DNA of 5,564 nucleotides, taken from Alphaproteobacteria bacterium (GTDB lineage Bacteria; Pseudomonadota; Alphaproteobacteria; Sneathiellales; Sneathiellaceae). Below the pieces are notes generated by a model. The model was not told the DNA's origin. It saw nothing but the letters and a program-made list of their open reading frames with translations, and ran no database searches. The position numbers were made by a program, and so were the translations under genes. Positions 1 through 5,564 of the stretch are shown here, piece by piece; position 1 is the stretch's first letter; the number at the start of each line of letters is the position of its first letter. The stretch spans positions 1-5,564 of the forward strand of contig SBHH01000299.1 of assembly GCA_006226265.1 (NCBI GenBank). Direction: 5' to 3'.

Positions 1-752
1 TTGGTATCGAGGCGAATTCCCTTGTTCTTGTCCGCTCCATAGATAAGCGGCTTGCCATGCTCGACATGGACCTGCTTGTCGGCGGCGACATCGCGGGCCA
101 GCACATTGTCAAATACCGCATCATTATAAACGATGCAATTCTGCAGGATTTCAACCAGCGAGGTTCCCTTATGTTCATGCGCCCGCTTCAGCACATCCGG
201 CAGGGTCTTCTGCGTATCATAGGCACGGGCCGCGAAACGTGCGCCTGCGCCAAGCGTAAAGACGAGCGGCTTTAACGGTGTATCGACCGATCCGTCCGGC
301 GAGGAGGGGGTGCGAAGTCCAACCTCCGATGTCGGGGAATATTGCCCTTTGGTCAGGCCATAGATCTCGTTGTTGCAGAGCAGGATTTGCACATCGACAT
401 TCCGGCGCAGGATATGCAGCATATGGTTGCCGCCGATGCTGAACCCGTCGCCATCGCCCGTGATCATCCAGACATCAAGTTCCGGATTGGCAATTTTGAT
501 ACCGGTCGCAAAGGCAGGCGCACGTCCGTGAATGGTATGAAAACCATAGGTGGACATGTAATAGGGAAAGCGCGACGAACATCCGATGCCGGAGACGAAG
601 ACGTAATTCTCTTTCGGCACATCAAGGTCGGGCAGGGTCCGCTGCACGGCTTTTAGGATGGCATAGTCGCCGCAACCGGGGCACCAGCGGACTTCCTGAT
701 CGGAAGCGAAATCGGCGGGTTTCAACTTGTCTTTCGTTACGGGAGCATTCAT
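1..752 (-). CDS. korB: 2-oxoacid:ferredoxin oxidoreductase, beta subunit (KorB-type), 3' end cut by the window edge
   Basis: This is the thiamine-diphosphate and iron-sulfur subunit of a CoA-dependent 2-oxoacid:acceptor oxidoreductase. It should act in the cytoplasm with the alpha subunit encoded immediately upstream, decarboxylating a 2-oxoacid (probably 2-oxoglutarate) to acyl-CoA and reducing ferredoxin. I translated 250 uninterrupted codons. Visible motifs are WCPGCG (23-28), GIGCSSR (55-61), HTIHGR (72-77), the ThDP/Mg motif GDGDGFSIGGNH (99-110) and NNEIYGLTKGQYSPTS (127-142). Cys24, Cys27, Cys58 and Cys206 have the spacing expected of the four [4Fe-4S] ligands in this family. The ATG at 752-750 follows the alpha stop codon after one base and has a GGAG at 763-760 inside the alpha gene, so translational coupling is likely. 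Beta subunits of this type are usually about 340 residues, so roughly the last quarter lies outside the window. Family assignment is very secure; 2-oxoglutarate as substrate, rather than pyruvate or a branched 2-oxoacid, is inferred. Confidence 0.95.
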   Translation of the reverse strand, partial: MNAPVTKDKLKPADFASDQEVRWCPGCGDYAILKAVQRTLPDLDVPKENYVFVSGIGCSSRFPYYMSTYGFHTIHGRAPAFATGIKIANPELDVWMITGDGDGFSIGGNHMLHILRRNVDVQILLCNNEIYGLTKGQYSPTSEVGLRTPSSPDGSVDTPLKPLVFTLGAGARFAARAYDTQKTLPDVLKRAHEHKGTSLVEILQNCIVYNDAVFDNVLARDVAADKQVHVEHGKPLIYGADKNKGIRLDT

Positions 753-753
753 C

Positions 754-2634
754 TCACTTCTCCAACGCCGCATCGATGGCGCCTTCAATTTCGGTAATCT
801 TAAAGGGCTGGCCAGTTACCTTGTTCAGCGGATGCACGTCGATCAGATACTGATCGCGCAATACCGTTTTGAGCTGTCCGTCGTTCATTTCGGGAACGAT
901 GACGGTCTTGAAGCCTTTCAGAAGCGCTTCAAGGTTGGACGGCAGAGGCCAGAGATGCCGGATATGGATATGCGATACCTTTTTGCCCTCGGCGATCTTG
1001 TTGGAAACCGCGCGGCTGATCGGCCCGTAAGTGGAGCCCCAGCCGACAACGGCGAGATCGCCCGTCTCTTCGCCTGCTTCCACGCCTTGCAGCGGAATAT
1101 CCTTGGCGATACCAAGGATCTTGTTACGGCGGAGGTCGGTCATCCGCTGATGGTTGCCCGGATCGTAGGAGATATTGCCGGAGCCATCCTCCTTCTCGAT
1201 CCCGCCAATGCGATGCTCAAGTCCCGGGGTGCCTGGAATGGCCCAGGGGCGTGACAAGGTTTCCGGATCGCGGTTGAAGGGCGCAAAGCCTTCCGGGTCG
1301 GTCGTGTAGGTGACCGGGAAGGGTTCCCGGTCCGCAACTGTCGGGATCAGCCAGGGTTCAGCCGCATTGCCGATATAGCCATCGGTCAGCAGAGTGACCG
1401 GCGTCATATATTTTGTGGCGAGGCGGCAGGCCTCAATCGCGACGTCGAAACAGTCGGCCGGGCCATGGGCCGCCAGCACGACCAGCGGCGCATCGCCATT
1501 CCGGCCATAAACCGACTGGTAAAGGTCGGATTGTTCGGTCTTCGTCGGCATGCCGGTCGAAGGACCGGCGCGCTGCGAATTGACAATGATGAGCGGCAGT
1601 TCCGTCGAGATGGCAAGACCGATAGCTTCGCCTTTGAGCGCCACACCGGGGCCAGAGGAGGAGGTGATACCGAGCGATCCCGCATAGGACGCGCCAATCG
1701 CCGAGCAGACGGCGGCGATTTCATCTTCCGCCTGAAAGGTTTTGACGCCGAACTGCTTCAGCCGGGCCAGTGAATGAAGGACAGGCGAGGCTGGCGTGAT
1801 AGGGTAGGAGCCAAAGAAAATTTTGAGATTGGCAAGCTCCGCCCCGGCGACAAGGCCCCAAGCGAGTGCTTCGCCACCCGTGACGGTGCGATAGAGGCCG
1901 CCCGGCATATGCGCCGGCGGAACTGAATAAAGCTGGACCCGCTTGGCAAGCTCGGATGCTTCGCCATAGACATGCCCGGCGTTGAGCGCCGCGATATTTG
2001 CATCGGCGATTTCAGGGCGGGCGGCGAATTTCTTACGGAGCCACTGGATGGTTTCCTCCCGGTTCCGGTCATAGAGCCAATAGACGAGGCCGAGAACCCA
2101 GAAGTTTTTACACCGCAGGCCTTCCTTCTGCGACAGGCCGAATTCCTTGACCGATTCCAGCACCAGCTTGGTGATGTCGATATCGATGACCCCGTAGGCA
2201 TCGAGCGAGGCGTCCTCCAGTGGATTGGTGGCATAGCCGGCCTTCTTGAGGTTGCGATCGGTAAAAGTACCACCATCGACGATGATGGTGCCACCGGGTT
2301 TCAGCCGGGCAAGGTTGACCATCAGGGCTGCCGGGTTCAGCGCGACCAGCACATCCGGGTCATCGCCATGGGTTTCGATCTTGCGGGAGCCGAAATTGAT
2401 CTGGAAAGCGGAGACGCCGAAGGTCGTGCCGACAGGGGCGCGGATTTCCGCCGGAAAATCCGGGAACGTCGCCAGATCGTTTCCTGCAAGGGCCGTTGTA
2501 TCGGTAAATCGACTGCCGGTAATTTGGATGCCGTCACCCGAGTCGCCTGCGAACCGGATGACAACGGAGGAAATTTCGCGCCGGTCTTCAGGCGCAGGTT
2601 CCGTTTTTATATTTAATTCGTTCAACTGACTCAC
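754..2634 (-). CDS. korA: 2-oxoacid:ferredoxin oxidoreductase, fused gamma-alpha subunit (KorA-type)
   Basis: A 626-residue fused subunit, the usual size for the two-subunit type of this enzyme. Residues about 20-230 form the gamma domain, which takes part in CoA binding in this superfamily; it opens with VVIRFAGDSGDGIQITGSRF (24-43). Residues about 248-430 form the pyrimidine-binding alpha domain with YPITPAS (277-283), the QAEDEIAA segment (301-308), SSSGPG (325-330) and QRAGPSTGMPTKTEQSDL (354-371). The C-terminal domain contains EMNDGQL (582-588), typical of the family. No ferredoxin-like 4Fe-4S (delta) domain is present, so the only cluster should be in the beta subunit. The start is GTG at 2634; the codon just before it in frame is TGA, so no longer form is possible. 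AAAGTGA abuts the GTG too closely to be a good ribosome binding site, so a start a few codons downstream (for example TTG at codon 4) cannot be excluded. It ends one base before the beta gene, as a clear operon. The function class is secure; the exact 2-oxoacid is not. Confidence 0.95.
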   Translation of the reverse strand: MSQLNELNIKTEPAPEDRREISSVVIRFAGDSGDGIQITGSRFTDTTALAGNDLATFPDFPAEIRAPVGTTFGVSAFQINFGSRKIETHGDDPDVLVALNPAALMVNLARLKPGGTIIVDGGTFTDRNLKKAGYATNPLEDASLDAYGVIDIDITKLVLESVKEFGLSQKEGLRCKNFWVLGLVYWLYDRNREETIQWLRKKFAARPEIADANIAALNAGHVYGEASELAKRVQLYSVPPAHMPGGLYRTVTGGEALAWGLVAGAELANLKIFFGSYPITPASPVLHSLARLKQFGVKTFQAEDEIAAVCSAIGASYAGSLGITSSSGPGVALKGEAIGLAISTELPLIIVNSQRAGPSTGMPTKTEQSDLYQSVYGRNGDAPLVVLAAHGPADCFDVAIEACRLATKYMTPVTLLTDGYIGNAAEPWLIPTVADREPFPVTYTTDPEGFAPFNRDPETLSRPWAIPGTPGLEHRIGGIEKEDGSGNISYDPGNHQRMTDLRRNKILGIAKDIPLQGVEAGEETGDLAVVGWGSTYGPISRAVSNKIAEGKKVSHIHIRHLWPLPSNLEALLKGFKTVIVPEMNDGQLKTVLRDQYLIDVHPLNKVTGQPFKITEIEGAIDAALEK

Positions 2635-2647
2635 TCACTTTAATGTG

Positions 2648-2698
2648 TCAAATCGTCGTTTGAGTAGTTTCCCGGCCTTGGTTCATCAGTTTAGTCAT
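2648..2698 (-). other. Possible 16-codon leader ORF upstream of korA
   Basis: An ATG at 2698 opens a frame of 16 codons (MTKLMNQGRETTQTTI) closed by TGA at 2650-2648, 13 bases before the korA GTG and in a different frame. AGAGG, a fair Shine-Dalgarno match, lies 8 bases before the ATG, better placed than anything before korA itself. The peptide has no run of one amino acid as in classical attenuator leaders, and so short an ORF can arise by chance. If translated, its role would be to bring ribosomes to the weak korA start. The same bases can also be read as a promoter -10 box, which would exclude translation of this ORF. Confidence 0.2.
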
Positions 2699-2724
2699 AT
2701 TCAGAACCTCTAAACAACGGTCAA
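2696..2724 (-). promoter_or_regulatory. Candidate korA-proximal promoter
   Basis: On the minus strand, TTGACC (2724-2719, five of six matches to the sigma-70 -35 consensus) is followed after 17 bases by AATATG (2701-2696, three of six to the -10 consensus). Transcription would begin near 2690, leaving a leader of roughly 55 bases before the korA GTG. The -10 match is poor and overlaps the start of the possible leader ORF; the two readings exclude each other. Confidence 0.25.
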
Positions 2725-2729
2725 TTTTC

Positions 2730-2848
2730 TGTCACCGTCGCCAAAGTCGAGTTCGTTGTCACCACACCATATGATCCGGATCATACAAATTTCCAGACCC
2801 TGCTTGCGGGGGAGTATTCTACGCATCCATATAGGCTTTGTCACCACA
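2730..2848 (-). repeat. Three copies of a GGTGACA motif in the korA leader region
   Basis: On the minus strand GGTGACA occurs at 2845-2839, 2763-2757 and 2736-2730. The first two belong to an identical 11-base direct repeat, TGTGGTGACAA (2848-2838 and 2766-2756), with starts 82 bases apart; the third matches only over the 7-base core. A further GGTGAC in the opposite orientation lies at 2918-2923 in the loop region of the tetR 3' hairpin. Such iterated short motifs before an operon can be binding sites for a regulator, but no known regulator is recognised from the motif. Confidence 0.45.
2770..2785. promoter_or_regulatory. 16-bp perfect palindrome, probable operator
   Basis: TATGATCCGGATCATA is a perfect inverted repeat with no spacer; the symmetry ends exactly at these bases. 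It lies 136 bp upstream of the korA start, between the two candidate promoters. It has no U-run after it and no loop, so it fits a site for a dimeric protein rather than a terminator. I see no second copy in the window, in particular none before the TetR gene. The binding protein is unknown; the nearby TetR regulator is the obvious candidate by position only. Confidence 0.5.
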
Positions 2849-2857
2849 ATGCAACAA
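2828..2857 (-). promoter_or_regulatory. Candidate distal promoter for the korAB pair
   Basis: On the minus strand TTGTTG (2857-2852) and TATATG (2833-2828) are separated by 18 bases. Both boxes match the sigma-70 consensus only partly. One copy of the TGTGGTGACAA repeat fills most of the spacer, where a bound regulator could block or help polymerase. Transcripts would carry a leader of about 190 bases including the 16-bp palindrome. Confidence 0.2.
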
Positions 2858-2895
2858 TATTTCATGTGAGATTTATGTGAATAAAGTATTTATAC

Positions 2896-2936
2896 AAAAA
2901 TATTTCGTTAAATAGGCGGTGACGCGGGCTATTTAA
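2896..2936 (-). terminator. Hairpin overlapping the tetR stop codon, possible terminator
   Basis: On the minus strand TTAAATAG (2936-2929) and CTATTTAA (2915-2908) are perfect 8-bp inverted arms. Inside them GCG and CGC can pair around a TCAC loop, with a CCC bulge on one side. The TAG stop of the TetR gene is the end of the first arm. A run of five T lies 7 bases after the stem. The outer stem is AT-rich and the T-run is displaced, so termination may be weak; a role in mRNA stability or as a protein site is also possible. Confidence 0.4.
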
Positions 2937-3522
2937 GGCCGTCGCGCATGACCCGCACGAAGAAGGAACCAATCTGCGCCGGACTCTGTCCGCCGGGCCG
3001 ATACCAGCTGCTGGACCAGTTGAGGGAGCCGAGAAGATTGAGGCGGAGGAGGCCGCGATCGATCCCTTTGGGAAGGGGAATATCCTCGATCAGGTCCATG
3101 AACAGTTTGTCGTAACTGTCGCGGATTTCGATCAGGCGGCTTCGTAATGTAGGGGCGGTTCGGGAAATATCGGCGCAGAGAAGGATGGCAAAATTATCGC
3201 CGCCAAACAGGGTGTTCATGTGGGCGACAGCGGCGCGTTCCAGCCGGTCCCAGGGATCGGTCGCACCTTCGATGGCAGCGATGACGGCGCCGCCGATCTG
3301 ACGGCGGCCTTCTTCATACGTTGCGACGATCAGATCGTCCTTGGAGGAGAAGTGATAATACATGGAGCCCGCCAGCATCCCGGCCTCGCGCGCAATGTCG
3401 CGCATGGAGGTTGCGTCATAGCCCCGCTGGTTGAACAGATGGGCCGCAGCAGCCATCAGTTCCTGACGGCGGTTATCGCTGCGATGCAGGTTTTCCTCAC
3501 GCGGGGGAGACTTATCGGACAC
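2929..3522 (-). CDS. TetR/AcrR-family transcriptional regulator
   Basis: A 197-residue protein, the normal length for TetR regulators, which bind operators as dimers and release them when a small ligand fills the C-terminal domain. The helix-turn-helix domain spans about residues 17-63: RQELMAAAAHLFNQRGYDAT, then MRDIAREAGMLAGSMYYHFSSKDDL, a textbook match. The C-terminal part carries NWSSSWYRPGG (168-178), a pattern that reminds me of TetR proteins sensing acyl-CoA-type ligands, such as the KstR2-like group; this is a tentative inference from memory. The start is GTG at 3522, supported by AGGG about 8 bases upstream. The gene is on the same strand as, and 294 bp upstream of, the korAB pair, so it could control that operon, but a hairpin at its stop suggests a separate transcript. 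The neighbouring membrane protein gene is the alternative target. The family call is secure; target and ligand are unknown. Confidence 0.93.
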   Translation of the reverse strand: MSDKSPPREENLHRSDNRRQELMAAAAHLFNQRGYDATSMRDIAREAGMLAGSMYYHFSSKDDLIVATYEEGRRQIGGAVIAAIEGATDPWDRLERAAVAHMNTLFGGDNFAILLCADISRTAPTLRSRLIEIRDSYDKLFMDLIEDIPLPKGIDRGLLRLNLLGSLNWSSSWYRPGGQSPAQIGSFFVRVMRDGLK

Positions 3523-3555
3523 GTTTCCACCCTAACAAACAGTTGTTCCAAGGCC

Positions 3556-3584
3556 TTTATGCCTGTTCAAAAAAGTGGCGGCAA
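3556..3584 (-). promoter_or_regulatory. Candidate promoter for the TetR gene
   Basis: On the minus strand TTGCCG (3584-3579) and CATAAA (3561-3556) stand 17 bases apart, each with four of six sigma-70 consensus matches. Transcription would start about 25-30 bases before the GTG. The -35 box shares bases with the descending arm of the upstream gene's terminator-like hairpin, so the match could be incidental. Confidence 0.2.
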
Positions 3585-3618
3585 CTTTAAACTTTAACAG
3601 AGGCTACGCTTTGCCGCC
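3569..3618 (-). terminator. Terminator-like inverted repeat after the membrane-anchored protein gene
   Basis: On the minus strand GGCGGCAA (3618-3611) and TTGCCGCC (3584-3577) form a perfect, GC-rich 8-bp stem that begins on the last base of the TAG stop. Two bases later come six T (3574-3569). Stem and T-run are what an intrinsic terminator needs; the 26-base loop is longer than usual and holds the repeated AAAGTTTAAAG segment, which may shorten it by internal pairing. Confidence 0.55.
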
Positions 3619-4373
3619 TATTTGCCAAAGATTTTGCGGATTTTATCGATGACCGCTTCTGTCTCGTCGCTCGCTCCGCTTAAGATATTACGCGCTTGGT
3701 CCGAGAGGTTGAGATCGGTGGAGAGCGCTGCAAGGGTGACGTTCTGCAGAAGCGGCGTATAGATGGCGTTGACAAGCGCTGCAGGCGGCAGCCCGCCTTC
3801 CGCCTTGCCGATGTCTGAGAGGTGAATGGGATCGAGCACTGCCGTTGCCCGCTTCCCCATCAGGTTCTTTGCTTCAACAACCACAACACCGTTCGAAATA
3901 TAAAGATCGCGGACAATGAACCTGTTGACGAGCCCCGGATGAAACGGTTTGGCCGCTGGATCACTCTCGCGTGCCATAGCAGCCTTGATGGCGGTTCGGA
4001 TGGTGCGAAGGTTATCGCCCGTCTCGGTGATTTCATAAAGGATTTCCGGTGCCTCAATTTTAAGGCGAGTGATCACCAGAACACCGCTTTCCAGGCTTTT
4101 CGGATCAATCTGCAGTTCGACCTTGTTCGTGGAAATGGCTGTTCCTTCTGAATAGTGGGCCGGATTGGCAACTTTCAGATTTTCAAGCAGTGCATTGCCG
4201 GACGAGGGCGAGAAGTCCGATTTTCCAAGCGTGACTTTCGCTCCGGTAATGGCCGTTCCGTAATCCTCAACCGCCGATTTGATGACCGGCCCGATGGAGA
4301 GATATACGGCGGCAATGGCGCCGCAGAAAAGCAGCACGATGAAGATCATCAGAATGGTCAGGCCTCGTCGCAT
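3618..4373 (-). CDS. Membrane-anchored protein of unknown function, AsmA-like character
   Basis: A 251-residue protein with a positively charged start (MRRG), one hydrophobic segment at about 5-26, then a region expected to lie in the periplasm. The rest is rich in short alternating beta-type stretches, such as VELQIDPKSL (85-94), VLVITRLKIEAPEILYEI (98-115) and FIVRDLYISNGVVVVEA (152-168). The pattern of a layer described as 'rdLyIsnGvv' together with 'lkIeaPeilyei' resembles AsmA/DUF748-type proteins linked to envelope lipid transport. It is far shorter than most AsmA proteins and I do not recognise a named gene. The C-terminus is a charged helix (about 223-251). The open frame extends to a TTG at 4451, but that codon lies directly at the U-run of the preceding terminator and lacks a ribosome site. 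I chose ATG 4373, which puts the signal anchor at the N-terminus; only a weak GTGAG precedes it. A GTG at 4382 is an alternative. It appears to be a single-gene unit between two terminators. Confidence 0.75.
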   Translation of the reverse strand: MRRGLTILMIFIVLLFCGAIAAVYLSIGPVIKSAVEDYGTAITGAKVTLGKSDFSPSSGNALLENLKVANPAHYSEGTAISTNKVELQIDPKSLESGVLVITRLKIEAPEILYEITETGDNLRTIRTAIKAAMARESDPAAKPFHPGLVNRFIVRDLYISNGVVVVEAKNLMGKRATAVLDPIHLSDIGKAEGGLPPAALVNAIYTPLLQNVTLAALSTDLNLSDQARNILSGASDETEAVIDKIRKIFGK

Positions 4374-4409
4374 ACGTCTCACACCAAAATTGAGGGTAAA
4401 GGTCGGGTT

Positions 4410-4438
4410 ACCATAAAAGGCGGAGGGGGAGCGGGCAA
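4410..4438 (-). promoter_or_regulatory. Candidate promoter for the membrane-anchored protein gene
   Basis: On the minus strand TTGCCC (4438-4433) is followed after 17 bases by TATGGT (4415-4410), each with four of six sigma-70 consensus matches. It lies just after the upstream terminator and would give a leader of about 30 bases before the ATG at 4373. Position and spacing fit, although the boxes are imperfect. It also argues for the ATG start over the upstream TTG. Confidence 0.3.
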
Positions 4439-4452
4439 GGACGGATGACAAG

Positions 4453-4489
4453 AAAAAACGCCATCTCTTGATTTCAAGAGATGGCGTTT
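4453..4489 (-). terminator. Strong intrinsic terminator of the TRAP permease gene
   Basis: The arms 4489-4474 and 4471-4456 are a perfect 16-bp inverted repeat (minus strand AAACGCCATCTCTTGA, then AA, then the complement), and the minus strand continues into six T (4458-4453). It begins 29 bases after the TRAP permease stop codon. The other strand has no comparable T-run beyond the stem, so it should work for leftward transcription only. Confidence 0.92.
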
Positions 4490-4518
4490 GAGTGGTGCCT
4501 TGCTTTTATTCAGGCTTT

Positions 4519-5564
4519 TTAGATTGTCGCGTTTTGCCTCCGGTTGATCACAAAGGCAAGGAGCGAGGCACTTCCCGCTGTAACCAAGGCGATCATGGCA
4601 AGTTCCAGATCACTGAGCGGGATCAGGTTGCTGCCACCCGGTGTTGCCAGCGCTAGGCCGCCAAACAGGACAAGCGCCCGGATTGGCCATCCCAGGACCG
4701 GATTTCGGTGCAAATTGCCGATACCGACCAGATAGCCTTGAAGGGAACTGGCAATCAGGATCACCCCGCCGACCGCGAAGACGAAAAGCTCCGCCGTCCT
4801 TGCAAAATTGCCATGCAGGATGAAGGCGGGGTCAAGAACGAAGAAGAACGGCACGAAATAGATAATCGAGCCGAGCCGCATCGCCTCCAGTCCCGTCCGC
4901 ATCGGGCTTGCCCCGGCAATCGACGCAGCCGCAAAGGCCCCGAGTGCCACCGGCGGCGTGATGAAGGACACCATGCCCCAATACAGGATAAAGAGATGGA
5001 CCGATAGCGGATCCAGCCCGCCATTTACAAGCGCAGGGGCAAGTACGATGGCGAGGAAGATATAAGCCGCTGTCACTGTCATCCCGATCCCCATAATGAA
5101 GCTTGTAACCGCTCCCATGAAAAGCAGGACAAGAACATTGCCGCCGGCAATGAAGATCAGGTCATTGACCAGCGTACCCGCCATCCCCGTCACGGAAAGG
5201 GCGCCGACAATCAGGCCGACACCGACCAGAATTGCCGCGATTTCCGCCAGCAGCTTGCCGGTCGCGAGAATGAAGTCGAGAAACTCCTTCACGCCCCAGC
5301 GCGAATGCGGAAAAACCTGGTTGATCGCGATCAGAAGAACCGTTGCATAGAAGGGCGCAAGCACTTCCTGCTTAAGATAGACCAGCATCACGGTCAGCAG
5401 AACAAAGACAGCGATAAAATGCCAGCCTTTGCGGAAAGTTTCGCCGAGCTTCGGCAGATTCTCCCGCGGCATGCCAGGCATGTCATTCCGGGCCGCATAG
5501 GCATCGATCTGGATGAAGAGCGCCAGATAATAAAGGATCGAGGGGATAATCGCCGCGATTGCAA
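4519..5564 (-). CDS. TRAP transporter, 4TM/12TM fused permease (C-terminal part; start outside the window)
   Basis: An inner-membrane permease of a tripartite ATP-independent periplasmic transporter, driving uptake of an organic acid or similar solute with an ion gradient and a periplasmic binding protein. The visible 347 residues hold much of the large (DctM-type) domain. Signature stretches are PSILYYLALFIQIDAYAAR near the left of the visible protein (7-25), MGIGMTVTAAYIFLAIVLAP (157-176), and FILYWGMVSFITPPVALGAF followed by AAASIAGA. About eight or more hydrophobic segments can be seen, the last ending in the short basic tail VINRRQNATI. An internal ATG at 5481 is not the start: the frame stays open to the window edge and that upstream sequence matches the family. 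Fused permeases are usually well over 600 residues, so about half is missing. The dctP- or TAXI-type binding protein gene expected nearby is not in the window. Substrate unknown. The gene ends in a strong terminator. Confidence 0.95.
   Translation of the reverse strand, partial: AIAAIIPSILYYLALFIQIDAYAARNDMPGMPRENLPKLGETFRKGWHFIAVFVLLTVMLVYLKQEVLAPFYATVLLIAINQVFPHSRWGVKEFLDFILATGKLLAEIAAILVGVGLIVGALSVTGMAGTLVNDLIFIAGGNVLVLLFMGAVTSFIMGIGMTVTAAYIFLAIVLAPALVNGGLDPLSVHLFILYWGMVSFITPPVALGAFAAASIAGASPMRTGLEAMRLGSIIYFVPFFFVLDPAFILHGNFARTAELFVFAVGGVILIASSLQGYLVGIGNLHRNPVLGWPIRALVLFGGLALATPGGSNLIPLSDLELAMIALVTAGSASLLAFVINRRQNATI

Noticed and set aside
1972..2616. Plus-strand 214-codon open frame opposite the gamma-alpha gene
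   Set aside because: It is antisense to strongly conserved korA codons, has no recognisable domain, and is explained as a shadow of biased codon use in the real gene. The same applies to the 175-codon plus-strand frame at 727-1254 and the 178-codon minus-strand frame at 1758-2294.
2635..2928. Hidden gene, small RNA or riboswitch in the 294-bp gap before korA
   Set aside because: Apart from the 16-codon leader ORF no frame with a good start was found, and I could not recognise a known riboswitch or structured RNA by eye. The gap is better explained as a regulatory region.
3541..3570. Small repeats before the TetR gene (AAGGCCTT palindrome, TGTTCCA/TGTTCAA direct repeat) as an autoregulatory operator
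   Set aside because: The palindrome is only 8 bp and the direct repeat imperfect; neither resembles the 16-bp palindrome before korA, so they are not enough to call a site.
4374..4451. N-terminal extension of the membrane-anchored protein to a TTG at 4451
   Set aside because: The TTG follows directly on the U-run of the upstream terminator, has no ribosome site, and would place 26 polar residues before the membrane anchor. The ATG at 4373 gives a normal signal-anchor N-terminus.
4453..4489. The perfect 16-bp inverted repeat as a mobile-element end or small RNA
   Set aside because: Its position just after a stop codon and the adjoining six-T run on the minus strand make an intrinsic terminator the sufficient explanation; no transposase or target duplication is nearby.
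5479..5481. ATG at 5481 as the start of the TRAP permease
   Set aside because: The frame is open for 27 further codons to the window edge, and the added residues (a membrane segment followed by a linker) match the fused-permease family, so this is an internal methionine.

Overview
The window looks like ordinary chromosomal DNA of a moderately GC-rich proteobacterium, most likely an alphaproteobacterium. This is inferred from the gene set (two-subunit 2-oxoacid:acceptor oxidoreductase, 4TM/12TM fused TRAP permease) and codon use. No rRNA or other taxonomic marker is present. All genes lie on the minus strand, so transcription runs from the right edge to the left edge. No tRNA, rRNA, CRISPR array, insertion sequence or phage gene was seen.

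In transcription order, the right edge holds the C-terminal 347 residues of a fused TRAP transporter permease. It ends in a strong intrinsic terminator (16-bp perfect stem plus U-run). Next is a 251-residue membrane-anchored protein with a weak AsmA-like character, ending in a second terminator-like hairpin at its stop codon. Then comes a TetR-family regulator, whose stop codon lies inside a third hairpin. After a 294-bp intergenic region comes a tightly coupled pair: a fused gamma-alpha subunit (korA-type) and, one base later, the beta subunit (korB-type), which is cut by the left edge after 250 codons.

The korAB-like pair should oxidatively decarboxylate a CoA-dependent 2-oxoacid, most likely 2-oxoglutarate, and pass the electrons to ferredoxin. 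The beta subunit keeps its thiamine-diphosphate motif and four well-placed cysteines for one [4Fe-4S] cluster. The nearby TetR regulator is a plausible but unproven controller of the pair.

The most interesting non-coding part is the korA leader. It holds a 16-bp perfect palindrome, three copies of a GGTGACA-type motif, and either a 16-codon leader ORF or a promoter at the same place. I found no clear novel multi-gene system. The findings are mostly regulatory hypotheses.
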